Source of the DNA: Lactonifactor longoviformis DSM 17459
GTDB lineage: Bacteria; Bacillota; Clostridia; Lachnospirales; Lachnospiraceae
DNA length: 64,000 nt
NCBI RefSeq assembly: GCF_900129135.1
Contig: NZ_FQVI01000005.1
Location: 121,984-185,983, forward strand
Direction of reading: 5' to 3'
In this document: in pieces, positions 8,511 to 16,461 of the stretch
Numbering within the stretch: position 1 is the first letter of the stretch
Layout of the letters: each line of letters begins with the position of its first letter
Notes under the pieces: generated by a model
The model's database searches: none
What the model was told of the DNA's origin: nothing
What the model saw: only the letters and a program-made list of their open reading frames with translations
Translations under genes and position numbers: made by a program

Positions 8511-9905
8511 TTAAATCAGAATATATTTCAGTACAAATAAAATGGCCAGTATATACATAAGTAAACTGATTTTCTTTTCTTTCACTTTGCCTGTTGCCAG
8601 ATTGATTACCACGTAAGAGATAACGCCCATGGCAATGCCCTCAGAGATACTGTACATAAAAGGCATGGCAATGATGCAGATATAGGCTGGAATTGCCTCT
8701 GTGAAATCATCAAAATTAATTTTAGTAATAGATGTTATCATTAGGAATCCCACAATAATAAGTGCCGGTGCAGTGGCGAAGGACGGGATTGCCAGAAAGA
8801 TAGGTGACAGAAACAGGGACAATCCGAAGAGAATGGCGGCCACTACAGAAGTAAGCCCGGTTCTTCCTCCTTCGGAGACACCTGCTGCACTCTCCACAAA
8901 GGTGGTAGTCGTAGAGGTACCCAGCACAGCGCCTACGGAGGTACCAACCGCGTCTGCCATCAAAGCACCCTTAATCTTGGGAAGTTTTCCGTCTTTGTCC
9001 AGCATATCTGCCTTGGATGCGACACCTATCAGAGTTCCAAGCGTGTCGAAGAGATCCACAAAGAGGAAAGCAAATATAATTACAAGGAAATTCACTGAAA
9101 AAATCCCCTTAAAATCCATGTGCATAAAGGTAGGGGCAAGACTGGGCACAGAAAGACCGCCTGCAAAGCTTGGTATCACACTGAACATTCCCAGTTCCGC
9201 GTCAGGTACATAAAGTCCTGTCAGCTCACAGATAATTCCCAGAACCCATGTGGCAAGAATACCCCACAGAATATTGCCTTTAATATTTTTAGCTACCAGG
9301 ATAGCTGTGATTAGGACCCCAATGAGTGCCAGCACAACAGTGATGCCTACGGAACGGAAGGTGCCGTCACCCAGTGCGCCCTTAAATGAATAGACAGAGA
9401 CCAAAGTGGCGCTTCCCACAACAATTTTCGCGTTCTGCAGTCCGATAAAAGCGATAAAAAGCCCGATACCTACAGAAACCGCGTGCTTCAGATTCATAGG
9501 GATCGCATTAAAGATAGCCTCCCGGACATTTGTGAGCGATAATATAATAAATATAATACCCTCCGTAAATACTGCTGCCAGAGCCATCTGCCAGCTATAC
9601 CCCATCTGCATGACAACCGTATAGGCAAAGTAAGCATTCAGCCCCATGCCTGGTGCCAGGACAAAGGGATAATTAGAAAAAGCAGCCATTAACAAAGTGG
9701 CTATAAGAGCCGCCAGCGCTGTAGCGGTAAAAACCGCGCCGCTGTCCATCCCCGTCTCCCCCAGAATATTGGGGTTCACGGCCAGAATATAGGCCATCGT
9801 CATAAACGTAGTGATACCCGCAACAACCTCTGTTTTCACTGTCGTGTGATTTTCTTTCAAGTGAAAAATTTTTTCCAAAGCATTGCCTTTTTCTCCTGAA
9901 CTCAT
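8511..9905 (-). CDS. NCS2 family purine permease (AzgA/PbuG type)
   Basis: 464 aa with about 12 membrane segments. The N-terminal NPNILGETGMDSGAVF and LAPGMGLNAYFAYTV and the central DLFDTLGTLIGV motif are characteristic of COG2252 guanine/hypoxanthine/adenine permeases (PbuG, PbuO, AdeP). TTG 9911 is a possible earlier start; ATG 9905 is preferred, with GGAGG upstream of both. The 5' leader carries a guanine-class riboswitch, which supports uptake of guanine or hypoxanthine by proton symport. No purine biosynthesis gene is adjacent. Confidence 0.92.
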   Translation of the reverse strand: MSSGEKGNALEKIFHLKENHTTVKTEVVAGITTFMTMAYILAVNPNILGETGMDSGAVFTATALAALIATLLMAAFSNYPFVLAPGMGLNAYFAYTVVMQMGYSWQMALAAVFTEGIIFIILSLTNVREAIFNAIPMNLKHAVSVGIGLFIAFIGLQNAKIVVGSATLVSVYSFKGALGDGTFRSVGITVVLALIGVLITAILVAKNIKGNILWGILATWVLGIICELTGLYVPDAELGMFSVIPSFAGGLSVPSLAPTFMHMDFKGIFSVNFLVIIFAFLFVDLFDTLGTLIGVASKADMLDKDGKLPKIKGALMADAVGTSVGAVLGTSTTTTFVESAAGVSEGGRTGLTSVVAAILFGLSLFLSPIFLAIPSFATAPALIIVGFLMITSITKINFDDFTEAIPAYICIIAMPFMYSISEGIAMGVISYVVINLATGKVKEKKISLLMYILAILFVLKYILI

Positions 9906-10008
9906 ATTCAATTTTCCTCCATTCCTCCATCGCCTAAAAGGCTACATAATGTGTACTCCGCACTCTGGAAAAGCCGCTGAAGCCTTCTTAGGGGACAAAA
10001 AAAGCAAT

Positions 10009-10057
10009 AAAAAAACCACCGGTAAGTTCCTTTATTTCCACAACGGCATAGCCAGTG
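10009..10057 (-). terminator. Riboswitch expression-platform terminator
   Basis: On the minus strand, CACTGG (10052-10057) can pair with CCGGTG (10017-10022) across a ~30-nt loop, followed by a run of T (10009-10015). The position directly after the aptamer P1 helix suits ligand-dependent transcription termination. The stem is modest, so exact boundaries are tentative. Confidence 0.55.
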
Positions 10058-10126
10058 AAAACTTATAGGCAACTATTACGGTAGTTGGTAGAAACGCCCA
10101 TCCAATTATGGGTATATATAAGTTCT
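10058..10126 (-). ncRNA. Purine riboswitch aptamer, guanine class
   Basis: Read on the minus strand: P1 arms AACTTATA and TATAAGTT, P2 arms CCCA/TGGG, the diagnostic core GTTTCTACC, P3 arms CAACTA/TAGTTG around a CCGTAA loop, and junction J3/1 GCCTATA. The specificity base equivalent to position 74 is C (CCTATA; xpt has ACTATG, adenine aptamers have ATTATG), predicting guanine/hypoxanthine binding. It sits in the leader of the purine permease gene, where ligand would lower expression. Confidence 0.9.
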
Positions 10127-10158
10127 ATGTACGAAATATTCAATTTTGACCAATTGGT

Positions 10159-10186
10159 ACTATAAGAACCATACCATATTGCACAA
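10159..10186 (-). promoter_or_regulatory. Promoter of the riboswitch-permease transcript
   Basis: Minus-strand -35 TTGTGC (10181-10186) and -10 TATAGT (10159-10164) with a 16-bp spacer, about 33 bp before the aptamer begins. Confidence 0.6.
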
Positions 10187-10212
10187 GAGTTAGTCAAGGC
10201 GAATGTAAAAGG

Positions 10213-10300
10213 GGGCAAAAAAAGGGGGACGTGTTCTTTTTAGAAAGAACACGTCCCAAAATCGAACAGGGGTGTCCCAAAATGGATTAGACCTGTCCCT
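10213..10300 (-). repeat. Composite REP-like palindromic element, copy 1
   Basis: On the minus strand the order is AGGGACAGG, 11 nt, TTGGGACA, 12 nt, then a near-perfect hairpin GGGACGTGTTCTTTCT/AAAAAGAACACGTCCC. The same three blocks with the same spacing recur at 16376-16461 in the opposite orientation. It lies between the riboswitch promoter and the QueG-like gene. The architecture resembles REP/BIME elements mobilised by RAYT transposases, but no such transposase is in the window. Confidence 0.7.
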
Positions 10301-10377
10301 TGTGTTTTCCCCCACAGAGTGTTATCTTTTACTTAGAAAAGGGTTTATATAATACGAATAACTGCGGAGGAGATGTT

Positions 10378-11061
10378 ATGATGTTTATGGAGTCGGAATT
10401 GATTAGGATTTTGAGGGAACAGGGAGCATCCCTGGTTGGTTTTGGTGATTTGAGCCGCTTTGAGACAGGAGGTATGCCGTACGGGGTATCGATTGCCCTG
10501 AAGCTTCCAAAGGAGATTGTAAGGGGAATCGCCCACGGGCCTACCCGGGAATACTTTGATACATATCATAAGTGGAATGCGAGGCTGGATGCTCTGGCAC
10601 GTCTTGGAGCGGACTATCTGAAAAGCTGCGGGTATCAGGCTGTTGGCCAGACCTCAGATGTTGTGAAGCAGGACAGCCAGTACCGCACAAAGCTCCCTCA
10701 TAAAACAGTGGCGGTTCAGAGCGGGCTGGGGTGGATCGGGAAGTGTGCTCTTTTGGTTACCAAGGAATACGGCAGTGCCGTCCGTCTTACTTCCATACTG
10801 ACGGATGCACCTGTAACCTGTGCCTCTCCTGTGGCTGCATCCGCCTGCGGTTCCTGCCGCATCTGCCAGGAGGCCTGTCCCGGGACGGCGGTCAAAGGTG
10901 AGGTATGGGAGCCGGGCATGGCCAGAGAGAAGCTGTATGATTTTGCCAGATGCAGAGATACTGCCAGGAAGATTTCAGGGGAGAACATCGGGGAGGATAT
11001 AACACTCTGCGGGAAATGTATAGAGGTCTGTCCTTACACTCAGAAATATATAAAGAGATAG
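10378..11061 (+). CDS. Epoxyqueuosine reductase-like 4Fe-4S double-cluster protein
   Basis: 227 aa. C-terminal ferredoxin-like cysteines: CGSCRICQEACP (C157, C160, C163, C167) and CGKCIEVCP (C211, C214, C218), plus C192, which matches the eighth ligand of QueG. The protein lacks about 150 residues relative to full-length QueG (~380 aa), so it is a short COG1600 homologue and may not be the tRNA-modifying enzyme. ATG 10378 follows GGAGGAG; a TATAAT at 10348-10353 is a likely -10 box. No queuosine genes are adjacent, and the substrate is unknown. Confidence 0.8.
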   Translation: MMFMESELIRILREQGASLVGFGDLSRFETGGMPYGVSIALKLPKEIVRGIAHGPTREYFDTYHKWNARLDALARLGADYLKSCGYQAVGQTSDVVKQDSQYRTKLPHKTVAVQSGLGWIGKCALLVTKEYGSAVRLTSILTDAPVTCASPVAASACGSCRICQEACPGTAVKGEVWEPGMAREKLYDFARCRDTARKISGENIGEDITLCGKCIEVCPYTQKYIKR

Positions 11062-11073
11062 AGATAAGGAAAC

Positions 11074-11105
11074 CCCGGCTGTTATAAGTACAGCCGGAGT
11101 TGTTA
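11074..11105. terminator. Bidirectional terminator between convergent genes
   Basis: Stem CCGGCTGT/ACAGCCGG (11075-11082 with 11090-11097) with a 7-nt loop, between the QueG-like gene and the minus-strand permease. The flanking T-runs are short on both strands. Confidence 0.55.
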
Positions 11106-11113
11106 CACGGTTT

Positions 11114-12361
11114 TTATTTGCTGATATGTCTGCAGTAGGAGATAACCGTGAGCAGGAGGAACAAAGGGACTTCTATCGCTGCTGCAATAAGCATAATTTG
11201 TCCTGGCAGGAAGCTAGCATCCCCCAGATGCAGGAATTCAAAGCTGATTAATGTATAGAAAAAGCTGTTGCTCATACCCGTTCCCCCGGAAGGCAGCAGA
11301 CAGCGGATCCATTTGGTCACCTCTCCCCCAAAAAACATGTACAGAAAGGAGGGGGCTACCAAAAATACAATGGACAAACCAATGGCTGTAGTATTGCTGC
11401 GGCATTTGGAGGACAGAAAAAGGGTGAAACTTACGGTAGACAGAAGGGTTAAAAAGCCTGCAAGAATCACCAGGTTCTGCACCTGCCCCAGGTTCAGCGC
11501 AGTCAGACAGACGGAAGATTCAATAATCTGCAGGGAAGTATTCCTGCATTCCCACCCAAAGGCAGTGTTGGAGATTAGCGTAAATACGCCAATGCAAACG
11601 GCAAAAGTTACTGTAAAAATCAGCAGGGCAGAGGAAATTTTGACAGCAGCAAGATGCAGTTTTCCATATCTGGTACACCGGATGATATCGTCCGCCCCTG
11701 TCTGATAGTCTGCCGTGAACACAGTTGAGGCAATAAAAGTGCAGATAAGTATCAGCAGAAATATGCAAAGCCCTACGTATTCAAGTGCGTTGGAATCGTA
11801 TCCGGGATAGTATTCGTATGGGAAGGTAACCTTTTCAAAGAGTGTATCCGCAATTTGCTGCGCGGAAGGATAGTCTGTTTGCTCCATTTTCATAAGCTCC
11901 TTCAGATGAACGGGGCATTGTTCATAAAATCCCATTGCATCTTCACTGCTCAGTTCGGAGGCTTCCCTTGCTGCGCCCGTTTTTGGATCAACATAGACCT
12001 CCCGCATTCTCATAATCAGGGGACCCAGAGGATAGATGTTTTGGTTGTAGATGTCCAGAGAAAAATCGGGATCATTAATGTCTCCATAGGCTTTCTCCGT
12101 TTCCTGATACTGAAAGAGAGCTTTTGAGAGCAATTCCGGCGTGATGACGCCCGAAAAGTCTTTCCGGTTTTCCTTTTTCATCTGAATGGCATCAAGCCCT
12201 GTGATCGTGACCTCCTGCCCCTTATCATCAAGATATGTGTACGTGACAAAGGATACAGGGAAGTATGCCATCAATACAGAGAGGAACAGTGCAACCGGCA
12301 GCAGGATTCTTACGCAACGTGTCTTCAGCACACGTTTTAATTCAGCTTTCCATAAACTCAT
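11114..12361 (-). CDS. ABC-2 type transporter permease (cassette 2)
   Basis: 415 aa. It has an N-terminal membrane segment (~17-38), a polar extracytoplasmic loop to about residue 190, then about five membrane segments. Organisation and size match the cassette 1 permease at 2157 (both have MSLWKAELKRV/MYKYELKKV-like starts). ATG 12361 overlaps the ATPase gene by 20 nt. It is the last gene of the inverted paralogous operon. Predicted partner of the ATPase at 12342; substrate unknown. Confidence 0.85.
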   Translation of the reverse strand: MSLWKAELKRVLKTRCVRILLPVALFLSVLMAYFPVSFVTYTYLDDKGQEVTITGLDAIQMKKENRKDFSGVITPELLSKALFQYQETEKAYGDINDPDFSLDIYNQNIYPLGPLIMRMREVYVDPKTGAAREASELSSEDAMGFYEQCPVHLKELMKMEQTDYPSAQQIADTLFEKVTFPYEYYPGYDSNALEYVGLCIFLLILICTFIASTVFTADYQTGADDIIRCTRYGKLHLAAVKISSALLIFTVTFAVCIGVFTLISNTAFGWECRNTSLQIIESSVCLTALNLGQVQNLVILAGFLTLLSTVSFTLFLSSKCRSNTTAIGLSIVFLVAPSFLYMFFGGEVTKWIRCLLPSGGTGMSNSFFYTLISFEFLHLGDASFLPGQIMLIAAAIEVPLFLLLTVISYCRHISK

Positions 12362-13250
12362 GCTTCATATCCTCCTCTCTGCGAGTATCCTGAGGAAAAA
12401 GCCACAGGTAAAGATCCTCCAGTCTGGGAGAGGCAGGTACAGAGCAGGGAAGAACAGGCTCATCGGAAATATAACGCACAGAGATTTTATGCCCTGCTTC
12501 ATTGCGCAGATTGACAATTCTGTTCTCTCTTTCATATTTCAGAAGATCAGTGTCAGGGATTATCCCGTTCCACACTCGTCCCTTCATTTCCAGTACCAGT
12601 TCCTCCGTAGTGCCTTCGGCGGTAATCCCCCCATCCTTCATAATGGCATTGCAGGTGGCAATATACTCAACATCGGAAACAATATGTGTGGAGATAAGCA
12701 CAATCCGGTCCTGGGCAAACTCTGAAAGAAGATTGCGGAATCTAACCCTTTCGCCCGGATCCAGGCCGCTGGTGGGCTCGTCCAGAATCAGAACCTCCGG
12801 ATCGTTTAGAAGTGCCTGGGCAATTCCCACCCTGCGCTTCATCCCCCCGGAAAGTTTGACGATTCGCTTTTTCCGAACATCACTCAGAGAAAGCGTATCC
12901 AGCAGAAGATCTATTTTCTCCCTTGTTTTCTGCCTGCTTAGTCCCTTTAATGCAGCCATATATTCCAGATAATCCTTTACCGTAAACTCCGGATAGAACC
13001 CAAATTCCTGGGGGAGATATCCAAATATACTGCGGTAGCTCTCTCCCAGATCCCGAATATCTATTCCATCATAGGTAATTCTGCCGGAGCTGGGAACCAG
13101 AATGCCCGCAATCATACGTATCAGAGTGGTTTTTCCTGCACCGTTGGCCCCCAGAAGCCCCCAGACCCCGGGGGTTATCCGGAGTGATACGTCTTCCACC
13201 GCTTTTTTGTCCTGAAAATTCTTCGTTAAATGTTCTATACATAATTTCAT
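12342..13250 (-). CDS. ABC transporter ATP-binding protein (cassette 2)
   Basis: 302 aa. Walker A GANGAGKTT, Q-loop region YLPQEFGYYP-like (here GYLPQEFGFYPEFT), signature LSGGMKRRVGIAQALL, Walker B VLILDEPTSGLD and switch His in STHIVSD. Closely related to the ATPase at 1277, including the GxLPQ[DE]FG segment. ATG 13250 follows AGGAGTG. Drives the permease encoded immediately downstream. Confidence 0.92.
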   Translation of the reverse strand: MKLCIEHLTKNFQDKKAVEDVSLRITPGVWGLLGANGAGKTTLIRMIAGILVPSSGRITYDGIDIRDLGESYRSIFGYLPQEFGFYPEFTVKDYLEYMAALKGLSRQKTREKIDLLLDTLSLSDVRKKRIVKLSGGMKRRVGIAQALLNDPEVLILDEPTSGLDPGERVRFRNLLSEFAQDRIVLISTHIVSDVEYIATCNAIMKDGGITAEGTTEELVLEMKGRVWNGIIPDTDLLKYERENRIVNLRNEAGHKISVRYISDEPVLPCSVPASPRLEDLYLWLFPQDTRREEDMKHEFMES

Positions 13251-13278
13251 ACGTCGTACACTCCTAAAAGTTATTGTA

Positions 13279-14067
13279 TCAGCCCAGATGGAACTGTCCT
13301 TCCATAAAACGGTCCCTTCGGCTGATGGTTTTTACCTGCCGCATACAGAACAGCAGCAGAATCAGACAGATCATTCCCCATCCGGGGGTGAAGGTGTGTC
13401 CGTAAAATGCAGGCTGCCATTTTTTCAGATAGTAGAGTCCTGCCAACAGACAGGCGCTCAGAGTGCTTCCCAGATAGGGGAAAAGCCGGTAAGCCATATG
13501 GGCCAGGATTGTCAGGTAACCGCTGGCCGTCAGCAAAAACGGGACCAGCAGATATAAAAGAATACCACCTGCTGACAGACCGGATTTTTGAATTGCAAAT
13601 AATAACAGTGCTGTCAGCATGACCAAATCTCCGGAACCTATAATGCATAATCTGGCCAGCAGGAGCCTGGATACGGAAAAGCGGGCGGCCGCCTCTGTCT
13701 CAAGCATTTGAAACCGGACAGACCGGTAAAGCATGGGCACTGCTGCTGTAAGGAGGAGCACAGAACAACACCCAAGGAGGAATGGAACAAAGGTCAGACT
13801 TGTAATACCGGAACGTATGTTATAACCTGTATTTACCAATAGGCACAGCAGGAGTAAAAGAAGGGCCTGGGAGAACCACACCCTCTTTCCCAGAAACCTA
13901 ATCTGCCGGACCAGAAATCCTCCAAAAGGAATACTTTGGCGCTGTGCACGCGCTCTATATTCCTGTTTGGCCAGGGGCAGTATCCGGGTAAGTGCCTCCC
14001 TGTTATCCGGGTGCTTCTCACAGTTTTGGAGAGCACTGCGTAGTGTTTGTTTGAGCAGCTTTTTCAT
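13279..14067 (-). CDS. Membrane protein between ECF sigma factor and ABC transporter (cassette 2)
   Basis: 262 aa. A basic, polar N-terminal ~70 residues is followed by about six hydrophobic segments, the same architecture and place as the protein at 525. ATG 14067 overlaps the sigma stop (ATGA) and has AAGGAG 11-16 nt upstream; a TTG at 14076 is an alternative start. Possible anti-sigma or sensor component. Function not established from sequence. Confidence 0.7.
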   Translation of the reverse strand: MKKLLKQTLRSALQNCEKHPDNREALTRILPLAKQEYRARAQRQSIPFGGFLVRQIRFLGKRVWFSQALLLLLLCLLVNTGYNIRSGITSLTFVPFLLGCCSVLLLTAAVPMLYRSVRFQMLETEAAARFSVSRLLLARLCIIGSGDLVMLTALLLFAIQKSGLSAGGILLYLLVPFLLTASGYLTILAHMAYRLFPYLGSTLSACLLAGLYYLKKWQPAFYGHTFTPGWGMICLILLLFCMRQVKTISRRDRFMEGQFHLG

Positions 14068-14588
14068 GGATAGCAATCTCCTTTCTCTATCTGCTTTTCC
14101 AAAGCTTTCAGAGCAGCTCTGAGCCTTGACTGCACAGTCCGAAGCGGAAGGTTTAGTACTTTGGCAATTTCTCTAAGCGTCAGCTCCTGGGCAAAGCGAA
14201 GCAGCAGTACTTCCCTCTGGCTGTCCGGAAGACGAGCTGTCAACAGCCTCAGATCCACATCAGATTCCACCGTTTCAAATGCAGCCTCTGTATATGCCGC
14301 ATTCTCACTTAGAGGCTCTGCGGGTTTTCTGGCCCGCCATATATCCTTACAGGTATTGGATGCCACCTTGTATAAAAAGGCTCGGAATTTGCCACGATGG
14401 GTGTACTCGTCCATATAGCGGATGACCTTCAGAAAGGTTTCCTGCACAGCATCTTCTGCGGCAGCCCGGTCGGGGGTGTGCCATATACAGTACCGAAGTA
14501 TTTCTGGATAGTATCCTTCTATTAACTCTTCCAGTCCGTCCGATATACCGGACTTTAGCTCCTTTAAAATCTTATCTTCACGCGTCAA
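14064..14588 (-). CDS. ECF-type RNA polymerase sigma factor (cassette 2)
   Basis: 174 aa. Region 2 includes AAEDAVQETFLKVIRYMDEY (~44-63) and region 4 includes LPDSQREVLLLRFAQELTL followed by the HTH REIAKVLNLPLRTVQSRL. TTG 14588 is a credible start because TTAGGAGG lies 8-13 nt upstream. First gene of the four-gene inverted cassette 2, paralogous to the operon at the window start. Confidence 0.9.
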   Translation of the reverse strand: MTREDKILKELKSGISDGLEELIEGYYPEILRYCIWHTPDRAAAEDAVQETFLKVIRYMDEYTHRGKFRAFLYKVASNTCKDIWRARKPAEPLSENAAYTEAAFETVESDVDLRLLTARLPDSQREVLLLRFAQELTLREIAKVLNLPLRTVQSRLRAALKALEKQIEKGDCYP

Positions 14589-14659
14589 GTTTATCCTCCT
14601 AAGGGCGTCCCCTTATATAATAGAACGTATGGGGAGAGCAAAAATGATTTAGAATAAAT

Positions 14660-14699
14660 AAAAAACAGCTGCAAAAGGATATGAATCCCTTTGCAGCTG
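14660..14699 (-). terminator. Terminator downstream of the HD-domain gene
   Basis: Fifteen-base-pair stem with one mismatch (arms CAGCTGCAAAAGGAT, 14666-14680, and ATCCCTTTGCAGCTG, 14685-14699) followed by TTTTTT on the minus strand. Confidence 0.85.
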
Positions 14700-14719
14700 C
14701 CAGGTTTGCTGCACGCCGT

Positions 14720-15214
14720 TTATGTGGGGCTGACCACGACACGATTTCCTTTCGCAAGAAAGATCTGAAAATGGAATAGCTCAGAAGAGGCGCAGAGCTT
14801 ATCCGCACAGCTGATAAGCCAGGCCTCACGGCTTCTGGGCAATGGCCCCAGCGGAAACATATGAGATAAAATTGCGAGGCGCTCCTTTTCTGAGATTTCA
14901 AAGCGGTCAGCACTGTTTTGGGCGGCAACTTTTGGATGGTAGAAGGCCTGGAGTTCTTTTGTATCCCGCTTCTCTCCAAAGTTATATAAGAAAAAGTCAT
15001 GAAGCAGACCTGCCCGGGCTGCTGCAGCGGCGTCACAACCGAACCTTTTTGCCAGCAGCCAGGAGACGTATGAAACGTTCAGACTATGCATGAAACGTGT
15101 AGTTTTCAGATGCTGCTTATAGTAGTTCAATTTTTTGAATTCAGCATCATCCAGAATACATTGCACGATTTCCAGAAACTCCGGGTCAATCTCCTCCGAC
15201 AGTGTAATATCCAT
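14720..15214 (-). CDS. HD-domain phosphohydrolase family protein
   Basis: 164 aa. Metal-binding HD-domain signature: His in TRFMHSLNVSYVSWLLA, then the HD pair in AGLLHDFFLY, with downstream conserved His and Asp in ILSHMFPLG and SCADKLCA. Proteins of this size in Lachnospiraceae are usually annotated simply as HD-domain proteins. ATG 15214 follows GGGAGGG; a TTG at 15220 is also in frame. Monocistronic with its own terminator. Substrate unknown. Confidence 0.8.
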   Translation of the reverse strand: MDITLSEEIDPEFLEIVQCILDDAEFKKLNYYKQHLKTTRFMHSLNVSYVSWLLAKRFGCDAAAAARAGLLHDFFLYNFGEKRDTKELQAFYHPKVAAQNSADRFEISEKERLAILSHMFPLGPLPRSREAWLISCADKLCASSELFHFQIFLAKGNRVVVSPT

Positions 15215-15425
15215 CGGCAATCCCTCCCTTTCTATTTTATATAATTAGTATGAACCGGTGGAGTGCGAGAAGTCAATGGATTTAATAAAAAAATAATATT
15301 TTGCGCATAAAATAATAAATAAAGTTAAAATAGAAGATATAAACAGGTATAATGTAGAAATAGATAGAAAATTATGATAAAATTACCATAGCGTTCTATA
15401 GGACTTGACAGGGAGGAGGAAGTTT

Positions 15426-15818
15426 ATGGAAGCAATGAGACCGGTAAAAGTATATTCAGCGGCTGACAAAGTAGAAGCAGGAATGTTGATGAATCTCCTG
15501 GAAGGAAACGGCATCCCTTCCTTCAAACAGGGGCCTGGGATCGGCGGGTTTATGGAAATAAAATATGGGTTCTCCATCTATGGGCAGGACATCTACGTAG
15601 ACGAGCAGGACGCAGAAAGAGCGATGGAATTGATCCAGGAGGTTATGAGCAATGTAGAAGTCCCGGATGAAAATGAAGAAGAGGCAGAAGAGGAAGACAA
15701 GGCAGAAATAGAATATAGAAAAAGACACAGCAGAAAACAGATCATCTTTATACGTATTCTGGTGGCCTTGGTAGGACTTGACTTATTTTTCGTTCTGCTG
15801 TTTAATCTTATGAACTAG
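15426..15818 (+). CDS. DUF2007-like putative signal-transducing protein with C-terminal membrane segment
   Basis: 130 aa. Residues ~5-80 resemble the DUF2007 fold (VKVYSAADKVEAGMLMNLLE, then QDIYVDEQDAERAMELI). A very acidic linker (~82-100) is followed by a basic stretch and a single membrane helix near the C-terminus (RILVALVGLDLFFVLLFNL). ATG 15426 follows GGAGGAGGA; a TATAAT lies at 15348-15353. Probably a membrane-tethered small regulatory or binding domain. Function unknown. Confidence 0.7.
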   Translation: MEAMRPVKVYSAADKVEAGMLMNLLEGNGIPSFKQGPGIGGFMEIKYGFSIYGQDIYVDEQDAERAMELIQEVMSNVEVPDENEEEAEEEDKAEIEYRKRHSRKQIIFIRILVALVGLDLFFVLLFNLMN

Positions 15819-15854
15819 CATCAGATACTTTTGTAGACGGGAAAGGAGGTATAT

Positions 15855-16394
15855 ATGGACATATTTGAGGCCTTGTCTTCTAGATACAGCTATAGACAGG
15901 AATTTTTAAATCAGGAAATACCGGAGGGAGATATCCGCAAGATAGTTGCTGCGGGTCTTAAGGCTCCGTCAGGGTGTAACTGTCAATCTACAAGCTTTGT
16001 GATAGTAACAGAAGGCAGTCTGAGAAAAACAATCGCAGAAATACTGCCTTCCAAAGTGACCAGAACGGCATCCGTGATCTTAGTAATCCTAACAGAGAAA
16101 ATCGTCACTCCCACAGGGCAGACCTTTGAACTGGAGGACTACGGTGCTGCTGTAGAAAATATTTTGCTTGCAGTGACCGCTCTGGGGTACGCCACCGTTT
16201 GGCTGGATGGAATGCTAAAGCTGGATGGAAAAGCAGAAAAAATCCATAGGCTGCTGAGCGTGCCGCAAGAAAAAACCGTAAGAGCCATACTGCCAATAGG
16301 AGTTCCGAGGGAGACGGGAGCTCCCAGGGAGAAAAAGCGATGGGAGGAAAGAGTAGTATATAATAAGTATGAAAAAGGGACAGGCCAGTTTTGA
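15855..16394 (+). CDS. Nitroreductase family protein
   Basis: 179 aa, FMN-dependent nitroreductase fold. N-terminal SSRYSYRQEF with the following AGLKAPSGCNCQS matches the FMN-phosphate binding region, and ENILLAVTALGYATVWLDG is the conserved central helix. ATG 15855 follows AAAGGAGG. The last codons (GTGQF) and the stop lie inside REP-like copy 2 at 16376, so insertion of that repeat has probably replaced the native C-terminus. Substrate unknown. Confidence 0.85.
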   Translation: MDIFEALSSRYSYRQEFLNQEIPEGDIRKIVAAGLKAPSGCNCQSTSFVIVTEGSLRKTIAEILPSKVTRTASVILVILTEKIVTPTGQTFELEDYGAAVENILLAVTALGYATVWLDGMLKLDGKAEKIHRLLSVPQEKTVRAILPIGVPRETGAPREKKRWEERVVYNKYEKGTGQF

Positions 16395-16461
16395 TTTGGG
16401 ACAGGCTGAGTATATTTGGGGACGTGTTCTTTCTAGAAAGAACACGTCCCCAAATATACTT
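16376..16461 (+). repeat. Composite REP-like element, copy 2, with a perfect 52-bp palindrome
   Basis: Same block order and spacing as copy 1: AGGGACAGG, 11 nt, TTGGGACA, 12 nt, then the palindrome. Here the palindrome spans 16409-16460 and is perfect without a loop (26-bp arms centred on TTCTAGAA). It supplies the stop region of the nitroreductase gene and encodes the last residues of the convergent asparaginase (LGTCSF), and may also serve as a bidirectional terminator. Confidence 0.75.

Noticed and set aside
10225..10257. Hairpin at REP copy 1 as a plain terminator or CRISPR repeat
   Set aside because: No gene ends there, the structured flanking blocks recur with fixed spacing at 16376, and there are no spacer-repeat units.
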